Positions 1 to 6,851 of a stretch of DNA of 26,588 nt are shown piece by piece. The position numbers and the translations under genes are program-made. Under the pieces are notes generated by a model that worked only from the letters and a program-made list of their open reading frames with translations, searched no databases and was not told the origin of the DNA. This DNA comes from Pseudomonadota bacterium (GTDB lineage: Bacteria > Pseudomonadota > Gammaproteobacteria > Burkholderiales > Rhodocyclaceae): positions 1-26,588 of the forward strand of contig JAEWVQ010000049.1 of assembly GCA_023459095.1 (NCBI GenBank), read 5' to 3'. How positions within the stretch are numbered: position 1 is the stretch's first letter; the number at the start of each line of letters is the position of its first letter.

Positions 1-1
1 G

Positions 2-133
2 GGGATGAAGGACTCCAAGGTGATCGTGGCGATCAACAAGGACCCCGAGGCGCCGATCTTCCAGGTCGCCGATTACGGCCTGGTCGGCGACCTGTTCGAA
101 CTGGTGCCGGAGCTCACCCGCGCGGTCGGCTGA
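2..133 (+). CDS. etfA: Electron transfer flavoprotein alpha subunit, C-terminal end (partial)
   Basis: Only the last 43 codons are inside the window; the reading frame is open at the left edge and ends with TGA at 131-133. The visible peptide begins GMKDSKVIVAINKDPEAPIF and continues with QVADYGLVGDLFELVPEL, the strongly conserved FAD-binding C-terminus of EtfA. EtfAB is a soluble FAD/AMP heterodimer that takes electrons from acyl-CoA dehydrogenases and passes them to ETF:quinone oxidoreductase. The acyl-CoA dehydrogenase gene 830 bp downstream on the same strand fits a shared beta-oxidation or aromatic-side-chain operon. etfB is expected just upstream of the window (inference). Confidence 0.93.
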   Translation, partial: GMKDSKVIVAINKDPEAPIFQVADYGLVGDLFELVPELTRAVG

Positions 134-158
134 GGCCGCACGGCCGCAGGAGGGCGCG

Positions 159-248
159 ATGCCGTTTCCCTCGCTGAGCACGGTGCCGAACCGGCAGGGC
201 GTCGATCACGACGCCGGCCGGGCCGCGCCGGCAAGGGGAGAGCGGTGA
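159..248 (+). CDS. Possible 29-aa small ORF between etfA and the CbiM-like gene
   Basis: An ATG at 159 follows an excellent Shine-Dalgarno (AGGAGGG at 148-154, with a short 4-nt gap) and opens 29 codons ending in TGA at 246-248, one base before the ATG of the next gene at 250. The peptide (starting MPFPSLSTVPNRQG) has no domain, signal or membrane segment that I recognise. It could be a translation-coupling leader for the membrane protein gene, or the ribosome site could be fortuitous. There is no evidence of conservation from this sequence alone. Confidence 0.2.
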   Translation: MPFPSLSTVPNRQGVDHDAGRAAPARGER

Positions 249-249
249 G

Positions 250-915
250 ATGAATCTCGCCTACGGCCTGTTTCCCGCGACTTGGCACTGGGCGATGCTG
301 GCCCTCGCCGTGCCGCTGCTCTATCAGGCGTTGTTGCGCGCGCCGTGGGTCAGGCTGAAGGACGGTAGCCAGCTCAACCTGCTGCTAGGCTTCGTGGTCT
401 GCCTGATGCTGGCCTGGAGCCTGAAGGCCGGGGTCAAACCGGGTCTGAGCCTGCACATGCTCGGCGCGATGGCGGCGACACTGACCCTCGGGCCGCGCCT
501 GGCGATCGTCGCGATGGCGCTCGCGCTCACCGGAATCACCCTGAACGGCGCGATCGAATGGCAGGCCTGGCCGATCAACTTCATGTTGATGGTGTTCGTG
601 CCGGTGCTGGCCGCGACCCTCATTCATCGCCTGGTCGAGCGCCGGCTACCGACGCATTTTTTCGTATTCATCTTCGTCACCAGCTTTTTCGGCTCCGGCC
701 TCACGGTGATGCTGCAGGGACTGGTGGCGTCGTCGGCGATGGTGCTGGCGGGGGCCTACAGCGCGGAATTTCTGTTCAGCGACTATCTGCCGTACTTCAT
801 GCTGCTGAGCTTTGCCGAGGGCTGGATCGGCGGTGCCGTGATCACCCTGATGGTGGTGTACCGGCCGGAATGGGTGGCGGCGTTCGACGACCGCCGCTAT
901 CTGTCCAACAAATGA
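250..915 (+). CDS. CbiM-like / COG3235-type integral membrane protein
   Basis: This 221-aa protein is almost entirely hydrophobic, with about six or seven membrane segments: near residues 13-28, 44-60, 68-98 (probably two), 105-125, 135-160 and 180-202. It resembles the short uncharacterised membrane proteins usually annotated as energy-coupling factor transporter permease of the CbiM family (COG3235). True CbiM proteins take up cobalt or nickel with CbiNQO. No ATPase or T-component partner is visible here, and the N-terminal Met-His metal motif of CbiM is absent, so transport activity and substrate are unknown. The ATG at 250 follows a GGGGAG ribosome site at about 235-240. The gene lies between etfA and the acyl-CoA dehydrogenase on the same strand. 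Confidence 0.75.
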   Translation: MNLAYGLFPATWHWAMLALAVPLLYQALLRAPWVRLKDGSQLNLLLGFVVCLMLAWSLKAGVKPGLSLHMLGAMAATLTLGPRLAIVAMALALTGITLNGAIEWQAWPINFMLMVFVPVLAATLIHRLVERRLPTHFFVFIFVTSFFGSGLTVMLQGLVASSAMVLAGAYSAEFLFSDYLPYFMLLSFAEGWIGGAVITLMVVYRPEWVAAFDDRRYLSNK

Positions 916-920
916 ATCCC

Positions 921-936
921 GAGGGCGTGAGCCCTC
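921..936 (+). other. Small hairpin with GNRA-type loop before the acyl-CoA dehydrogenase gene
   Basis: GAGGGC (921-926) and GCCCTC (931-936) form a perfect 6-bp stem closed by a GTGA loop, a GNRA tetraloop in RNA. It lies just after the stop of the membrane protein gene and 23 nt before the next ATG, close to the ribosome site GGAG at 945-948. It has no T-tract, so it is more likely an mRNA-stability or processing element than a terminator. The function is inferred. Confidence 0.35.
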
Positions 937-959
937 TATAACGTGGAGTGAGAGCACCG

Positions 960-2753
960 ATGAGCAACTACACCGCACCGATCCGCGACATGCAGTTCGT
1001 CATGCGCGAACTCGCCGGCCTCGACGATGTGGCCCGCCTGCCGGGCAACGAAGAGGTTTCCGCCGATCTCGTGGACGCGATCCTGGAAGAAGCCGACAAG
1101 TTTGCCGGCGGCGTGCTCGCGCCCTTGAACCGGGTCGGCGACCAGATCGGCGCCAAATGGGAGCAGGGCGAGGTCAAGACCGCGCCGGGCTGGAAGGCGG
1201 CCTACAAGCAATTCGGTGAAGCCGGGTGGACCGCGCTCGCCTGCGAGCCGGAGTTCGGCGGGCAGGGCCTGCCCAAGCTGATCTCGACCGCCGTGATGGA
1301 GATGTGGAAGTCGGCCAACATGGCGTTCTCGCTGTGCCCGATGCTCACCAATGGCGCAATCGAAGCCATCTTGCTGCGCGGCACCGACGAGCAGAAGGCG
1401 GCCTATCTGCCCAAGATGGTGAGTGGCGAATGGACCGGCACCATGAATCTGACCGAGCCGCAGGCCGGTTCCGATCTCGCCGCCGTGCGCACCCGCGCCG
1501 AGCCGCAGGGCGACGGCACCTACAAGATTTTCGGTCAGAAGATCTTCATCACCTACGGCGAACACGACCTCACCGACAACATCGTCCACCTCGTGCTCGC
1601 CCGGTTGCCGGATGCGCCGGAAGGGGTGAAGGGCATCTCGTTGTTCGTGGTGCCGAAGTTCCTGCTCAACGCCGACGGTACCCCGGGCGTGCGCAACGAC
1701 GTGCATTGCGTGTCGATCGAGCACAAGCTCGGCATCCACGGCAGCCCGACCTGCGTGCTCGCGTTCGGTGACAAGGGCGGCGCGATCGGCACCCTCGTGG
1801 GCGAGGCCAACCGTGGTCTCGAGTACATGTTCATCATGATGAACGAGGCTCGCTTCGCGGTCGGCATGGAAGGTCTGGCGCTCTCCGAACGCGCCTACCA
1901 GCACGCGCTGCAGTACGCCAAGGATCGCGTCCAAGGCACCGACGCCGGTGTGCGCGGTGGCCCCAAGGTGAACATCCTCCATCACGCCGACGTGCGCCGC
2001 CTGCTGATGTCGATGAAGAGCCAGACCGAGGCGATGCGCGCGCTCGCCTACGTGGTCGGGGCCGCGACCGACCACGCTCACGGCCATCCGGACGAAGCGG
2101 TGCGCGAACGCCAGCAGGCCTTCGTCGATCTGATGATTCCGGTGGTCAAGGGCTGGCTCACCGAGAGCTCGATCGAAATCGCCTCCTCGGGCATCCAGGT
2201 CCATGGCGGCATGGGCTTCATCGAGGAAACCGGCGCCGCGCAGCACATGCGCGATGCGCGCATCACCTCGATCTACGAAGGCACCACGGCGATTCAGGCC
2301 AACGACCTGATCGGGCGCAAGATCGCGCGCGACAAGGGCGCCGCGCTCAAGGGTCTGATCGCCGACATGCGCAAGCTCGGTGCCGAACTGGAAGCGCAAT
2401 CCGGGCCCACCTTCGATGCGCTGCGCCGTACGCTGCCCGAGGGCATTGCCGCGGTGGAGTCGGCGGCCGAGTACATCCTCGCGACCTACGCCCAGGACAT
2501 CAAGGCGGCCTCGGTCGGCTCGGTGCCCTTCCTCAAGTTGATGGGCATCGTCGCGGGTGGCTGGCAGATGGCGCGCGCCGCGCTTGCCGCGCAACGCCAG
2601 ATCGACGCCGGCAGCGACGACGTGTTCTACAAGACCAAGCTCGTCACCGTCCGCTTCTACGCTGATCACGTGCTGTCGCAGGCGCCAGGCCTGGCCCACG
2701 CCGTAGTCCATGGTGCGGCCGGCGCGCTGGAACTGAGCGAAGAGCAGTTCTGA
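960..2753 (+). CDS. Acyl-CoA dehydrogenase, long DmdC-type with C-terminal extension
   Basis: This FAD-dependent acyl-CoA dehydrogenase oxidises the alpha-beta bond of an acyl-CoA and passes electrons to ETF. At 597 aa it has the size of the long subfamily that includes 3-methylmercaptopropionyl-CoA dehydrogenase (DmdC): a short N-terminal domain, the acyl-CoA dehydrogenase N, middle and C domains, and an extra C-terminal helical domain (about 465-595). The flavin/substrate segment MNLTEPQAGSDLAAVRTRAE is at residues 162-181. IYEGTTAIQ carries Glu440, the likely catalytic base, at the position equivalent to the base in MCAD and in DmdC. The ATG at 960 is preferred over the in-frame GTG at 948 because GGAG at 945-948 is well placed for it. 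The true substrate (medium-chain, aryl-propionyl or methylthio acyl-CoA) cannot be read from sequence. Its place after etfA supports the electron route. Confidence 0.93.
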   Translation: MSNYTAPIRDMQFVMRELAGLDDVARLPGNEEVSADLVDAILEEADKFAGGVLAPLNRVGDQIGAKWEQGEVKTAPGWKAAYKQFGEAGWTALACEPEFGGQGLPKLISTAVMEMWKSANMAFSLCPMLTNGAIEAILLRGTDEQKAAYLPKMVSGEWTGTMNLTEPQAGSDLAAVRTRAEPQGDGTYKIFGQKIFITYGEHDLTDNIVHLVLARLPDAPEGVKGISLFVVPKFLLNADGTPGVRNDVHCVSIEHKLGIHGSPTCVLAFGDKGGAIGTLVGEANRGLEYMFIMMNEARFAVGMEGLALSERAYQHALQYAKDRVQGTDAGVRGGPKVNILHHADVRRLLMSMKSQTEAMRALAYVVGAATDHAHGHPDEAVRERQQAFVDLMIPVVKGWLTESSIEIASSGIQVHGGMGFIEETGAAQHMRDARITSIYEGTTAIQANDLIGRKIARDKGAALKGLIADMRKLGAELEAQSGPTFDALRRTLPEGIAAVESAAEYILATYAQDIKAASVGSVPFLKLMGIVAGGWQMARAALAAQRQIDAGSDDVFYKTKLVTVRFYADHVLSQAPGLAHAVVHGAAGALELSEEQF

Positions 2754-2759
2754 GCCTCG

Positions 2760-2783
2760 GGGCCGGTCCGCCGGGACCGGCCC
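2760..2783 (+). other. GC-rich hairpin directly after the acyl-CoA dehydrogenase stop
   Basis: GGGCCGGTCC (2760-2769) and GGACCGGCCC (2774-2783) form a perfect 10-bp stem with a 4-nt loop, six bases after the stop codon. No T-tract follows. It probably works as an RNA 3'-end stabiliser or as part of a tandem terminator with the hairpin that begins four bases later. Confidence 0.5.
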
Positions 2784-2786
2784 ACG

Positions 2787-2836
2787 AAGGCAACAAAAAA
2801 GCCGACGGTCGAAACCGTCGGCTTTTTTGTTGCCTT
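2787..2836. terminator. Bidirectional intrinsic terminator with 23-bp perfect arms
   Basis: Arms at 2787-2809 and 2814-2836 are perfect inverted repeats around a 4-nt loop (CGAA on +, TTCG on -). The core GCCGACGGT/ACCGTCGGC is flanked by A6 on the left and T6 on the right, so either strand gives a GC stem followed by a U-tract. It lies between the convergent acyl-CoA dehydrogenase (+) and ppiC (-) genes and should end transcripts from both sides. Confidence 0.93.
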
Positions 2837-2880
2837 GCCTGCGGGGAGGCAGCTGCGCCACCGTCCCCGTCGCGGCGCGT

Positions 2881-3663
2881 TTACTGCACCTTGGCCTTGG
2901 CGCGCAGGTCGAGCACGTGTTTCTCGACCTTCTGCTGCTGCAGGCGTTGCTGCAGTTGCGGCTTGACCTCGTCGAACGGGGGCGCCTTCAGCTCGCGCAC
3001 GTCTTCGAGCTGGATGACGTGGTAGCCGAAATCGCTCTTCACCGGGGCGGTGGTGTACTTGCCCTTCTCGAGCTTGACCATGGCTTCGGAGAACGGCGCC
3101 ACGAACATGCCCGGGTTGCTCCAGCCCAGATCGCCGCCGCGGTCCTTCGAGCCCGGATCGCGCGATTCCTTCGCCAGATCTTCGAACTTGGCGCCGCCGT
3201 TGAGCTTGGTGATGAGCTCCTTGGCCTGCTCCTCGGTCTCGACCAGCACGTGGCGCGGCTTGTACTCCTTGTCGCCCATGCGGCTCTTGATCGAGTCGTA
3301 CTCCTTCTGCAGCTCGGCGTCGGTGACCGGATTGGTCTTGACGTAGTTCTGCAGATAGGCACGGATCAGGATGGCCTGGCGGGCAAGGTCCATTTGCGCC
3401 TGGACGTCGGCCTGCTTGTCCAGCCCCTTCTTGGTCGCTTCCTGCGACAGCACTTCGCGGCGTACCAGCTCTTCGCGCACGGCATCGTGCAGTTGCTGGT
3501 TGTCGGGGGCGCCTTGGGCGCGCTGCTCGGCGAGCATGGCTTCGGCGCGGTTGGCCGGAATCTTCACGCCGTTGACGGTGACCGTGGGGTCGGCGGCGAA
3601 AACCGCCTGGGCGACGAGGCCGGTCAGCAGCGCGACGGCCAGGCGGCTCGGGAGTCGTTTCAT
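2881..3663 (-). CDS. Periplasmic parvulin-type peptidyl-prolyl isomerase
   Basis: A 260-aa exported foldase of the PpiC/SurA-like parvulin family, which isomerises prolyl bonds in periplasmic or outer-membrane proteins. The N-terminus is a typical Sec signal peptide (MKRLPSRLAVALLTGLVAQA, probable cleavage after VFA at about residue 23). A SurA-N-like helical region follows, then one parvulin domain at about residues 133-225, with RHVLVETEEQA at its start, the GGDLGW turn, and FGYHVIQLEDVR near its end. The ATG at 3663 is chosen over an in-frame TTG at 3666: AAGGA sits 6 nt upstream, and the A of the ATG is the last base of the bolA stop (TGATG overlap). It is the last gene of a - strand run and faces the terminator at 2787-2836. 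Confidence 0.93.
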   Translation of the reverse strand: MKRLPSRLAVALLTGLVAQAVFAADPTVTVNGVKIPANRAEAMLAEQRAQGAPDNQQLHDAVREELVRREVLSQEATKKGLDKQADVQAQMDLARQAILIRAYLQNYVKTNPVTDAELQKEYDSIKSRMGDKEYKPRHVLVETEEQAKELITKLNGGAKFEDLAKESRDPGSKDRGGDLGWSNPGMFVAPFSEAMVKLEKGKYTTAPVKSDFGYHVIQLEDVRELKAPPFDEVKPQLQQRLQQQKVEKHVLDLRAKAKVQ

Positions 3664-3953
3664 CAATGTTCCTTCGAGGTGGGTTGTCTGGCTTCTTCAG
3701 CCGTTTGTGCGCGTATGGCGAGCGCGTGGATATCGCGGGTCATCATCTCGCCCAGCGCGGCATAGATCAGCCGGTGGCGGGCGACGGTGTTCTTGCCGGC
3801 AAAGGCGTCGGCGACGATGTGCAGGCGGTAGTGGCCGCCGCCACTGCGCGCGCCGGCATGGCCGGCATGAAGCGCGCTGTCGTCGCCGATCTCGATCAGC
3901 GTCGGCGCGAGCGGAGCGAGGCGTTCGCGGATGCGGTCGATGACGCTGCTCAC
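3663..3953 (-). CDS. BolA family protein
   Basis: A 96-aa BolA/IbaG-type protein. The family partners with monothiol glutaredoxins in Fe-S cluster handling and also affects cell shape and envelope genes. The fold signature is clear: HYRLHIVADAFAGKNTVARH, then RLIYAALGEMM and DIHALAI, with the conserved His in the RHR and IHAL motifs that take part in cluster or DNA contacts. The start is GTG at 3953, preceded by GGAGG with an 8-nt gap. The stop overlaps the ppiC start by one base, so the two are likely translationally coupled. The 79-bp gap to the upstream YciI-like gene holds a hairpin. Confidence 0.9.
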   Translation of the reverse strand: MSSVIDRIRERLAPLAPTLIEIGDDSALHAGHAGARSGGGHYRLHIVADAFAGKNTVARHRLIYAALGEMMTRDIHALAIRAQTAEEARQPTSKEH

Positions 3954-3989
3954 TGGACGGCCCTCCCGTTGCTGCGCGACCTCTCCCCC

Positions 3990-4011
3990 AAGGGAGGATA
4001 AGTCCTCCCTT
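3990..4011. repeat. REP-like hairpin between the yciI-like gene and bolA
   Basis: AAGGGAGGA (3990-3998) and TCCTCCCTT (4003-4011) form a perfect 9-bp stem with a TAAG loop, inside the only sizeable gap of this - strand run. The CTCTCCCCCAAGGGAGG wording is, from memory, a recurrent intergenic palindrome in betaproteobacterial genomes; this needs a genome search. The stem also occludes strong SD-like GGAGG sequences. It could be a REP element, an attenuator, or an RNA processing site. Confidence 0.45.
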
Positions 4012-4032
4012 TGCACGGCCGGGCGGGCGCGT

Positions 4033-4332
4033 TCATGGCATGACCTTGCGGAAAGGTCGGACGGTGGTGCGGGCGAACACGCCCTGCTGCACATAGGGGT
4101 CGTCGGCCAGCCAGCGTTCGGCATCCGCCAGGGTGGGAAACTCGGCAACCACGAGGCTGCCGGCAAAGCCCGCAGGGCCCGGGTCGACGGCGTCGATCGC
4201 CGGCATCGGCCCGCCGAGCAGTACACGGCCTTCGTCGCGCAGCGCCTCGAGCCGGGCGAGGTGGGCGGGGCGGGCGGCCATGCGGGCTTCCAGCGTGCCC
4301 GGCGCGTCCTCGCCGATCATCACGTAATACAT
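4033..4332 (-). CDS. YciI family protein
   Basis: A 99-aa protein of the YciI/YCII-related family (small ferredoxin-like alpha/beta fold). It has MYYVMIGEDAPGTLEARMAA at the start, a conserved His at RPAHLARLEAL, and the AEFPTLADAERWLADDPYV block followed by a Val-rich final strand. The family is often found beside yciA/yciB and is thought to include small-molecule enzymes, but its biochemical role is not established. The ATG at 4332 overlaps the yciB stop by one base (TGATG), so it is probably translated by coupling. No signal peptide; cytoplasmic. Confidence 0.88.
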   Translation of the reverse strand: MYYVMIGEDAPGTLEARMAARPAHLARLEALRDEGRVLLGGPMPAIDAVDPGPAGFAGSLVVAEFPTLADAERWLADDPYVQQGVFARTTVRPFRKVMP

Positions 4333-4940
4333 CAGTTCGCATCCTCTTCGAGGTAACGGGACAGGTAGAAGCCCTGGGCGATGACGAAGGCGAACATCAG
4401 GCCCATGCCGCCGAACATCTTGAAATTGACCCAGGCCTCTTCGGAAAACGTGTAGGCGACATAGAGGTTGAGCGCCCCCATGGCGAGGAAGAAGCCCGCC
4501 CAGGCGCCGTTCAGGCGCTGCCAGACGCCTTCGGGCAGGCGGATCTGGGCTTCGAGCATCTTGCGGATCAGGTTGCGCCCGAACAGCAGCGGGGACAGCA
4601 GCAGCACGCCGCCGAACAGCCAGTAGAGCACCGTGGGCTTCCACTTGATGAAGGTCGGGTTGTGGAAGAACAGCGTGGCGCCGCCGAACACGACGATGAT
4701 CGCGAGGCTGATCCAGAGCATGGTGTCGACCTTGCGATGGCGCAGCCAGACCAGCGCGATCTGCGCGAAGGTGGCGATGATCGCCACCGTGGTCGCGATC
4801 AGGATCGGCGCCTGGCCGGCGGCGATGCCGTCGCCGAGCCAGCGCGCAGCCAGTTCGGACGAAGCCTCGGGCGCGGTACCGGCGATTTTGTAGGCAGCGA
4901 AGAAGAGAATGACCGGCAGCAGGTCGAAGAGAAATTTCAT
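4332..4940 (-). CDS. yciB: Inner membrane septation protein YciB (IspZ family)
   Basis: A 202-aa inner-membrane protein of the YciB/IspZ (septation protein A) family, with about five or six membrane helices. It opens MKFLFDLLPVILFFAAYKIA, typical of the family, and has the conserved HNPTFIKWKPTVLYWLFG segment and, near the C-terminus, NLYVAYTFSEEAWVNFKMFG. The family is involved in cell envelope and septum function and interacts with elongation and division proteins. No Shine-Dalgarno precedes the ATG at 4940, but a consensus TATAAT (complement of 4949-4954) does, which hints at a near-leaderless transcript. It overlaps the next gene by one base. Confidence 0.93.
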   Translation of the reverse strand: MKFLFDLLPVILFFAAYKIAGTAPEASSELAARWLGDGIAAGQAPILIATTVAIIATFAQIALVWLRHRKVDTMLWISLAIIVVFGGATLFFHNPTFIKWKPTVLYWLFGGVLLLSPLLFGRNLIRKMLEAQIRLPEGVWQRLNGAWAGFFLAMGALNLYVAYTFSEEAWVNFKMFGGMGLMFAFVIAQGFYLSRYLEEDAN

Positions 4941-4948
4941 GGTGAAGA

Positions 4949-4954
4949 ATTATA
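4949..4954 (-). promoter_or_regulatory. Perfect -10 element (TATAAT) eight bases before yciB
   Basis: On the - strand the sequence TATAAT ends at 4949, and the yciB ATG begins at 4940. Initiation about 7 nt downstream of the hexamer would leave a 2-3 nt leader. No good -35 hexamer lies at 16-18 nt, so this rests on the perfect -10 and the lack of a ribosome site. Confidence 0.4.
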
Positions 4955-4982
4955 ACGGTGAGCGGCGTTAGGCCACACCGAG

Positions 4983-5405
4983 TCAGTCGGGTTCCGCACG
5001 ATTGCGCATGTGGTTGGCGAGCGCGGCGAAGGAGGCATGCAGGCGCTCGCGCAGCGCCGCATCGGCCACGGTCTCGTCGAGGGCCTGGCTCATGCACCGC
5101 ATCCACTGGTCGCGTTCGGCGACGCCGATGGCGAAAGGCAGGTGGCGCGCGCGCATGAACGGCGGGCCGTAGCGCTGGACGTAGAGGTCGGGGCCGCCGA
5201 ACCAACCGCTGAGAAACAGGAACAGCTTTTCTGCCGAGCCGGACAGGTCCGCGGGATGCATGTCGCGGATGCCTTGGGTTTCGGGCTGGCTGTCCATCAG
5301 CTCGTAGAACCGGCGCACGAGGGCGCGCACCGCGGCCTCACCGCCAATCTGTGCGTAGGGGGTGAGGACGGGAAGTGAGGTCGATGGGGGCTGCATGGCA
5401 TCCAT
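4983..5405 (-). CDS. Group II truncated haemoglobin (trHbO-like)
   Basis: A 140-aa 2-on-2 globin. The proximal haem ligand is His88 in the typical RARHLPFAIG segment, preceded by YVQRYGPPFM. Tyr34 in FYELMDSQPET fits the B10 position, and Trp101 in RDQWMRCM fits the G8 Trp that marks group II proteins. Family members bind O2 and NO and are linked to nitrosative or oxidative stress, or to electron transfer with reductases. The gene follows the histidine kinase by 20 bp and precedes yciB by 42 bp on the same strand, so it may be co-transcribed. ATGs at 5405 and 5396 are both possible; neither has a strong ribosome site. Confidence 0.9.
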   Translation of the reverse strand: MDAMQPPSTSLPVLTPYAQIGGEAAVRALVRRFYELMDSQPETQGIRDMHPADLSGSAEKLFLFLSGWFGGPDLYVQRYGPPFMRARHLPFAIGVAERDQWMRCMSQALDETVADAALRERLHASFAALANHMRNRAEPD

Positions 5406-5425
5406 GATGGGTGTCGGGCGTGGCG

Positions 5426-6841
5426 TCAGCCGTGTTGGGCCGCCTGCTGGGCGGGCATTCTATCGCGTCCTTCGGGCGATCCGGAGAGCGGAAAGCAGAG
5501 CACCGCGCGCAGGCCGCCGCCGTCGCGCGGCAGTAGATCGAGGCGGCCGTGCTGGGCGCGCACCACGCGTTCGACAATCGCCAGGCCGAGCCCCGCGCCC
5601 TTGGTGTTGGAGCGCGCACTCTCCAGCCGGGTGAAGGGGTGGCGCATGCGCTCGACATCGGCGGCTGGGATGCCGGGGCCACGGTCGGCGATCTCGATGC
5701 AGGCCTCGCCGCCGCGCGCCGACACGACGATGTCGATCGGTTTGTCCTCACCGGCGTAGCGCAGCGCATTGTCGATCAAATTGGACAACGCCCGCCGCAG
5801 CGGCAGCACGCGGGCGGGCGCTTCGAGCGTCGCCGGTGTGTGCAGGGTCAGATCGACGCCACGCAGCCGATACGGCTCGGACAAATCGCGCACCACGGCG
5901 ACCAGATCCACCGGCTGCAGCGGCTCCTGCGGCGCGCCGCGGCCGAAGTCGAGAAACTGGCCGATGATGCGGTCCATTTCCTCGATGTCGGCGACCATCG
6001 CGGTAACCTCGTCGTCCGGCGCGCCGGACATCTCCACGCCCAGGCGCAGGCGGGCGAGGGGGGTGCGCAGATCGTGCGACACCCCGGCGAGGATGAGTGC
6101 GCGGTCGGCCGCGCTGCGCGCCAGGTCGCCGGCCATCTGGTTGAAGGCGTGGGCGACAATGGCGACCTCCTGCGGTCCGCTCTCGGCGAGCGGCGTGGGG
6201 GTCTGACCGCTGCCGATCACGCGCGCGGCGCGCGCCAGCTCGCGCAGCGGCGCACCGATCCGGGACACGATCAGGAAGGCGCCGAGAATGGCGACGAGCA
6301 GGGCGGCGCTGCCCCAGGTCAGCCACTCGAGGGCGTGTGGGCCCTCGAGGCGCTCCTCGGGGAGCATCACCCAGTATTCGTCCTCGTCCGCGGGGTCAAG
6401 GCGGAAACTGACCCAGAACCCATCGAGTGTCTTCCAGCGCGAGGCGAATCGGGTGTGGTCGCCCAACGCGCGCCGCACCTCGGCGACCAGCAGCCGCATC
6501 GGCCTGGTGTCGTGCAGCGGCTTGACGTCGTCGCTGGGCTCGGCCGGGTAGATGCGAATGCCTTCGAGCGCGGCGAGCTCGATCAGCAACTCGGTGCGCC
6601 GCCCGGCGTCGGCGTTGATCAGCGCGGTGCGGGTCAGATTGACCACGCTCACCACCATCTGCGCCAGATCGCGCGCGCGCGGCGGCTCCTGGAAGTAGCG
6701 GAAGATCTGGCTCCAGGTTGCGAGCGCGAGCACCAGCAGCAGGGCGACGAGCAGGAAGGTCTGCCACAGCAGGGTGCGCGGCAGCCAGCCGTAGATGAAG
6801 CGCCCGAGCGCGCGCAGACGACGAGGGCTCAGCCGCCGCAT
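5426..6841 (-). CDS. envZ: EnvZ-like membrane sensor histidine kinase
   Basis: A 471-aa inner-membrane histidine kinase with a standard layout: TM1 at about 24-45, a periplasmic domain at about 50-172, TM2 at about 174-194, HAMP at about 195-247, the HisKA box VSHDLRTPLARL with phospho-acceptor His256, then a HATPase domain with the N-box NLIDNALRYAG, the G1 motif DRGPGIP and the G2 motif GAGLGLAIV. All catalytic motifs are intact. The start ATG at 6841 lies 10 nt after the stop of the OmpR-type regulator, its certain partner. The periplasmic part is larger and more acidic than expected for a minimal sensor, and its ligand is unknown. The EnvZ name follows its closest resemblance and regulator pairing; porin or osmotic control is inference. 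Confidence 0.9.
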   Translation of the reverse strand: MRRLSPRRLRALGRFIYGWLPRTLLWQTFLLVALLLVLALATWSQIFRYFQEPPRARDLAQMVVSVVNLTRTALINADAGRRTELLIELAALEGIRIYPAEPSDDVKPLHDTRPMRLLVAEVRRALGDHTRFASRWKTLDGFWVSFRLDPADEDEYWVMLPEERLEGPHALEWLTWGSAALLVAILGAFLIVSRIGAPLRELARAARVIGSGQTPTPLAESGPQEVAIVAHAFNQMAGDLARSAADRALILAGVSHDLRTPLARLRLGVEMSGAPDDEVTAMVADIEEMDRIIGQFLDFGRGAPQEPLQPVDLVAVVRDLSEPYRLRGVDLTLHTPATLEAPARVLPLRRALSNLIDNALRYAGEDKPIDIVVSARGGEACIEIADRGPGIPAADVERMRHPFTRLESARSNTKGAGLGLAIVERVVRAQHGRLDLLPRDGGGLRAVLCFPLSGSPEGRDRMPAQQAAQHG

Positions 6842-6851
6842 GTCGCGGCAC

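Noticed and set aside
936..2861. Very long open frame on the - strand opposite the acyl-CoA dehydrogenase gene
   Set aside because: The translation is a His/Arg/Gly-rich low-complexity mirror of a real, motif-complete + strand gene, as expected in high-GC DNA.
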